A stretch of DNA of 61,550 nt from Vicinamibacterales bacterium (GTDB taxonomy: Bacteria; Acidobacteriota; Vicinamibacteria; Vicinamibacterales; UBA8438). Below are positions 58,200 through 61,550 of this stretch, piece after piece. A model generated the notes under the pieces. That model had not been told where the DNA came from and made no database searches. It was given only the letters and a program-made list of their open reading frames with translations. The DNA lies in contig CATQHX010000043.1 of the NCBI GenBank assembly GCA_958296065.1, forward strand, positions 1-61,550. Direction: 5' to 3'. The position numbers and the translations under genes are program-made. Every line of letters begins with the position of its first letter. Within the stretch, counting starts at the first letter, position 1.

Positions 58200-58798
58200 C
58201 GCGGGCACCGCGCGTGTTCATCCGCAGGGTGCTCTCCGAGAAGCGCATGCTCGTCGGGTGGGTGGTAATCGGCCTCATCGTGGATGCAGGCCTCTACGGC
58301 CTGGCGGTCTACCCATGGACCCTCAGGGTAGAAAGCGCGCACCGGCGCGCGTCGACGGCGGCGACGAATCTGGAAGCCGCTCGACAACACTCCGAGATGG
58401 CCCGGCGGGCGACTGACGGCAAGAACCGGGCGGAGATGGAGTTGCGTACCTTTCACCGGGAGATCCTGCCCTTCGGCCTGGCCGGCGCGCGCTCCCTGAC
58501 GCTCGCCCGCCTCGCGGCGCTTGCCGACGATCACGATCTGTCGATGGAACGGCGCGCCTCGACCCCGGACCGGGCGGAAGACAGTCCCCTGGCACGTCTT
58601 CAGGTGTCGATGCTGCTCAGTGGCGCCTATCGAGACATTCGCCGGTTCATACACGCGATCGAGACGGCGCCGGAGTTTCTCGTCATCGACGAGATCGTCC
58701 TCAGCCGGGGCGACGGGTCGGCAACCGGGGAAGTTCTCGAACTGCGTCTGTCCACCTACTATCGGAACAGCGACGATGAGGAGCATGGCCAGCGGTAG
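58196..58798 (+). CDS. PilO/GspM-like inner-membrane assembly protein
   Basis: This 200-residue protein has one membrane helix (MLVGWVVIGLIVDAGLYGLAV), a coiled-coil region (about 45-85) and a periplasmic domain (LARLQVSMLLSGAYRDIRRFIHAIETAPEFLVIDEIVLSR) of the kind PilO uses to pair with PilN. Sequence identity in this family is very low, so GspM is an alternative label. It is translationally coupled to the PilN-like gene, and its 3' end overlaps the first pseudopilin gene. Confidence 0.8.
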   Translation: MTRAPRVFIRRVLSEKRMLVGWVVIGLIVDAGLYGLAVYPWTLRVESAHRRASTAATNLEAARQHSEMARRATDGKNRAEMELRTFHREILPFGLAGARSLTLARLAALADDHDLSMERRASTPDRAEDSPLARLQVSMLLSGAYRDIRRFIHAIETAPEFLVIDEIVLSRGDGSATGEVLELRLSTYYRNSDDEEHGQR

Positions 58799-59306
58799 GG
58801 TGGAGGGCCGGACGACGCCCGCGAACGGCGTGCTGCGCCTTCTCCGGCGCAAGGGCGGCTACTCCTTCGTCGAATTGCTCGTGGTCAGCACGATCCTCCT
58901 GATCCTGGCTTCGGCTGTGGCACCACTCGCCCGGGTGACGATGCAGCGGCAACGGGAGGTGGAGCTGCGCCGGGCGCTGCGCGAGATGCGAACGGCGATC
59001 GACCGCTACAAGGACGCGGTGGACCTCGGGAACATCGGCGGCACGCAGATCGACCCTGACAACCAGGGCTATCCGCCAAGCCTGGAGACCCTCGTTGAAG
59101 GCGCCGACCCCGTCGACGAGAATGCGGGCAGGCTGCGCTTCCTGCGGCGGATTCCCATCGATCCGATGACGCAGGGGACCGACTGGGGATTGCGCTCGTA
59201 CCAGGACGACCCGGACACCACGCGGTGGAGTGGGGGCAATGTGTATGACGTCTACACCAGGTCGCGCGGCACCGCACTCGACGGCACCCGGTACCGCGAC
59301 TGGTAA
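58785..59306 (+). CDS. Type II pseudopilin 1 (GspG-like)
   Basis: This 173-residue prepilin has a basic leader and the cleavage site KGG/YSFVELLVVSTILLILASAV, with Glu at +5 and Tyr instead of Phe at +1. A GspG-like head follows: REMRTAIDRYKDAVDLG and YPPSLETLVEGADPV. The end (YTRSRGTALDGTRYRDW) is shared in pattern with the next two genes. It starts inside the end of the PilO-like gene; the neighbouring in-frame ATG at 58776 and GTG at 58800 are also possible. A dedicated prepilin peptidase gene is not in the window. Confidence 0.85.
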   Translation: MASGRVEGRTTPANGVLRLLRRKGGYSFVELLVVSTILLILASAVAPLARVTMQRQREVELRRALREMRTAIDRYKDAVDLGNIGGTQIDPDNQGYPPSLETLVEGADPVDENAGRLRFLRRIPIDPMTQGTDWGLRSYQDDPDTTRWSGGNVYDVYTRSRGTALDGTRYRDW

Positions 59307-59310
59307 CGCG

Positions 59311-59706
59311 ATGCGGAACCGACGGCGCGACCACGGCTGGACGCTCATCGAGTTGACGATCGTCATTTCGCTCATCACGGTCTTGTCGACGATCGCTCTC
59401 GTCGGTTACAGCAATGCCGTCACCCGTTCACGGGAAGCGGTACTCATGGAAGACCTCTTTCGCATGCGCGACGCCATCGACCAGTACCACGCCGACCTCG
59501 GCGAGTATCCGCCGGAGCTGTACTCACTGGTCATCGCCGGCTATCTGCGCGCCATACCGGAGGATCCGATGACCCGCTCGTCGGAAACCTGGGTGGTCGT
59601 GCCGGCAGAACCGGATACGGCAGGTCCATTCGTCCAGGGCGTCTACGATGTCAGGAGCGGATCCGAGGGAACCGCGCTCGACGGCACGGCCCATGCCACC
59701 TGGTAG
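59311..59706 (+). CDS. Type II pseudopilin 2 (GspG-like)
   Basis: This 131-residue prepilin has the site HG/WTLIELTIVISLITVLSTIAL with Glu at +5 and Trp at +1. The head FRMRDAIDQYHADLGEYPPELYSLVIAGYLRAIPEDPMT is close to pseudopilin 1. It ends SGSEGTALDGTAHATW, nearly the same terminal motif. The gene starts 4 nt after the previous stop. Being small and canonical, it is a good candidate for the major pseudopilin. Confidence 0.88.
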   Translation: MRNRRRDHGWTLIELTIVISLITVLSTIALVGYSNAVTRSREAVLMEDLFRMRDAIDQYHADLGEYPPELYSLVIAGYLRAIPEDPMTRSSETWVVVPAEPDTAGPFVQGVYDVRSGSEGTALDGTAHATW

Positions 59707-59719
59707 GACCCGCGTGACG

Positions 59720-60409
59720 ATGCGCCGGCACCCACATGGACAGCAGGGTTTTGCGATGGCCGCCCTGCTCGTCGTCCTCGCGGTCATGAGCCTCATGTTG
59801 TCGATGGCACTGCCCGTCTGGCACCATGCGGCCCAGCGCGAGCGCGAAGCGGAGTTGATCTTCCGCGGCGAACAGTACGCGCGGGCCATCATGCTCTACC
59901 AGAGGCAGACCCCCGGGGCCTATCCACCGGACGTCGAGACTCTCGTCGAGGGACGGTTCCTGCGCCGTGCGTACCGCGATCCGATGACCGCCGAGGGAGA
60001 GTTCCGGCTCGTTCTGCAATCGGAGCTGGCCGCCATCCCCGGTTCGAGTGGTCCCGGAGAGTCGGCAGACGATGGATCCGGGCAAGCGGGCGCCGGGCGC
60101 CGGCCCCGGAGCGACGATGCAGGGGAGCGACCCGGATTCATGCAGGGCGTCCGGCCGTTCGGCAACCGGGGGGACCGCGCATCCGGCGGCGTCGATGGCA
60201 ATATCGTCGGCGTCGCCAGCCGCAGCGAGCAGACATCCATCGCACTCTACAACGGCAGGTCCAGGTACAGCGAGTGGGTCTTCGTCAATGCAGGCTCGCC
60301 GCCCGGAGGGGCGGAGGGCGAATTGGATCAGCCGCCACTCAGCCTGCCGGACGGGTCTGGAGGTCTTCCGTCGCCACCGGTCGGGGACCGCATCGGAGGG
60401 TTGCCGTAG
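59720..60409 (+). CDS. Pseudopilin 3, non-canonical (no Glu at +5)
   Basis: This 229-residue prepilin-like protein has the site QG/FAMAALLVVLAVMSLMLSMAL, where +5 is Ala instead of Glu. In GspK-type minor pseudopilins loss of Glu5 marks the tip subunit; by size and position this could be the tip. The head AQREREAELIFRGEQYARAIMLYQ and YPPDVETLVEGRFLRRAYRDPMT is followed by a Gly/Asp-rich linker (about 110-150). A version of the shared motif then appears (SRSEQTSIALYNGRSRYSEW), and a Pro/Gly-rich tail closes the protein. An upstream in-frame GTG at 59714 is possible. Confidence 0.82.
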   Translation: MRRHPHGQQGFAMAALLVVLAVMSLMLSMALPVWHHAAQREREAELIFRGEQYARAIMLYQRQTPGAYPPDVETLVEGRFLRRAYRDPMTAEGEFRLVLQSELAAIPGSSGPGESADDGSGQAGAGRRPRSDDAGERPGFMQGVRPFGNRGDRASGGVDGNIVGVASRSEQTSIALYNGRSRYSEWVFVNAGSPPGGAEGELDQPPLSLPDGSGGLPSPPVGDRIGGLP

Positions 60410-60444
60410 CGAGAACCGGTGAAGGGGCAACGGCATGCGCCCAC

Positions 60445-60499
60445 CACGCCTCAGGCGTCAACCGATCGGTGACACGCCTCAGGCGTCAACCGATCGGTG
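60445..60499. repeat. Exact 27-bp tandem repeat with two palindromes at convergent gene ends
   Basis: Positions 60445-60471 and 60473-60499 are identical over 27 nt, a 28-nt period. Each unit contains ACGCCTCAGGCGT (6-bp arms, 1-nt loop) and the perfect palindrome ACCGATCGGT. The second copy encodes the last residues of the symporter. It could act as a bidirectional terminator or be a small repetitive palindromic element. Confidence 0.8.
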
Positions 60500-61550
60500 G
60501 CTCGTCAAGCTCCTGACCAGCCAAGCGGCCAGTCCCGTGGCGCAGGCCAGCAGCAGAAGGGCGGCGCCCAGAGAACCGAACAGTCCGGCGTGGGCGGCGG
60601 CAAGGGTCAGGTAGACGGCCGCGCAGCCCGCGCCCCAGCGGCGCAACTCGGGGGCCAGCGGGGCCGGCGCGGGCTCGCCCGCGGCCGCGGCGATGCGTCT
60701 CCAGCCCGGCCCCCCGGGATGCGTGCGCCGATAGAAGCGGATCAGGTGAGGCAGCGGCTCCGCGCGCGTCAGCAGCGTGACCGCGAGCCAGCAGATCGTG
60801 GTCCAGGGCACGAGATAGAGCAGGGAGTCCGGAAAGGGAATAGCGGTAAAGAACCGCACGAACAGGAAACCGGCCGCGGCCGCGGCCAATGCCGCCAGCT
60901 CCGAGATCGCGGTGACCCGCCACCAGTACCAGCGCAGGATCAGCACCAGCCCGACGCCCGCACCGGACTCGAGCACGAACTCCCACGCCTGACGGACCGA
61001 TTCGAGAGCGAAGGTGAGCGCTCCGCTCACCACCATCACCAGGATCGTGGTGAGGCGCGAAGCGCGCACCAGGTGCGGCTCTTCGGCGTCGGGCCGCACG
61101 AAGCGCTTGTACACGTCGTTGACGAGGTAGGACGTGCCCCAGTTGAGCTGCGTGGAGACAGTGGACATGTAGGCGGCAAAAAAAGAGCCGACGAGCAGTC
61201 CTCGCCACCCGGGTGGCAGGTGGTCGCGCAGGACGAGGACATAGCCGGCTTCCCGATCGGACAGATCGGGGTAGAGAACGAGGGCGGCGAGCGCGACCAG
61301 CACCCACGGCCACGGGCGCAGGCAATAGTGCGCCACCGTGAACCAGAGGGTCGCCAGCACCGCGTCGCGCTCGCTGCGTGCCGACATCATGCGCTGCGCC
61401 AGGTAGCCGCCGCCGCCCGGCTCCTGCCCCGGGTACCAGCTCGCCCACCACTGGACTCCCAGATAGGCGATGAACGATACGACGGGCAGGGCCAGCATGA
61501 CGGACGCATCCGCCATGCTCCCGCCTGTCGCTCCCACCGTTGGCCACAAC
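60479..61550 (-). CDS. Sodium:solute symporter (SSF family), C-terminal part
   Basis: The last 356 or so residues of a multi-pass transporter are present; the N-terminal part lies beyond the right edge. At least seven hydrophobic segments are seen. One carries the SSF-type motif GLLVGSFFAAYMSTVSTQLNWGTSYLVND, where the serines and threonines are the usual sodium-site region. VIN-type loops seen in proline or sugar carriers are not recognisable, so the solute cannot be named. The gene ends within the tandem repeat at 60445-60499 and converges with the pseudopilin operon. Confidence 0.9.
   Translation of the reverse strand, partial: LWPTVGATGGSMADASVMLALPVVSFIAYLGVQWWASWYPGQEPGGGGYLAQRMMSARSERDAVLATLWFTVAHYCLRPWPWVLVALAALVLYPDLSDREAGYVLVLRDHLPPGWRGLLVGSFFAAYMSTVSTQLNWGTSYLVNDVYKRFVRPDAEEPHLVRASRLTTILVMVVSGALTFALESVRQAWEFVLESGAGVGLVLILRWYWWRVTAISELAALAAAAAGFLFVRFFTAIPFPDSLLYLVPWTTICWLAVTLLTRAEPLPHLIRFYRRTHPGGPGWRRIAAAAGEPAPAPLAPELRRWGAGCAAVYLTLAAAHAGLFGSLGAALLLLACATGLAAWLVRSLTSHRSVDA

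Overview
The window is GC-rich bacterial chromosome, densely coded on both strands. Organism (inference): the best fit is an Acidobacteriota member, probably of the Vicinamibacteria type. The reasons are an orphan MacB/FtsX-like permease of the acidobacterial (ADOP) kind plus a remnant of a second, an Oar-like TonB receptor, several DUF1592/DUF1552 protein pairs and an isolated microcompartment gene pair. No rRNA or tRNA gene, CRISPR array or intact mobile element was seen.

Layout. 1-329 is the 5' end of a DEAD-box helicase gene. 573-2909 is a two-gene operon: a Tat-exported flavoprotein and a small regulatory-like-domain protein. 3133-27297 is an accessory region dominated by three copies of one cassette: a large exported c-type cytochrome (PSD/PSCyt, DUF1592 class) followed by a Tat-exported DUF1552 (HxxSHH) protein. 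Each copy lies beside an exported ankyrin-repeat protein. Debris and accessory genes sit between the copies: a possible MntA-like antitoxin fragment, a full ADOP permease, a decayed Tn3 transposase, a di-heme cytochrome c peroxidase with two small exported proteins, and an ADOP fragment. 27411-31110 holds an unrecognised exported protein and a TonB-dependent receptor. 31689-39064 holds a membrane/spermidine-synthase-like/TPR fusion, a cytochrome c/copper-monooxygenase-like/TPR protein and a PhoD-like phosphatase.

39117-49928 is mostly housekeeping: class IV aminotransferase, NAD(P)HX repair enzyme, TsaE, IMP dehydrogenase, SecA, M23 peptidase, ComM-like ATPase and a family 2 glycosyltransferase. 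49940-51981 is a minimal bacterial microcompartment locus: one BMC-H shell protein and an acylating aldehyde dehydrogenase with an unusual C-terminal tail. 52084-60409 holds a lipoprotein, a lytic transglycosylase and a compact type IV pilus/type II secretion-like operon (F, E, PilM, PilN, PilO, three pseudopilins). A truncated sodium:solute symporter gene closes the window.

How the genes may work together (inference): the cassettes, flavoprotein, peroxidase and cytochrome/copper protein together suggest a periplasmic or surface redox apparatus acting on unknown substrates. The TonB receptor and secretion-like operon would add uptake and export. The strongest candidate for an undescribed system is the triplicated cytochrome/HxxSHH/ankyrin module; the second is the two-gene microcompartment locus.
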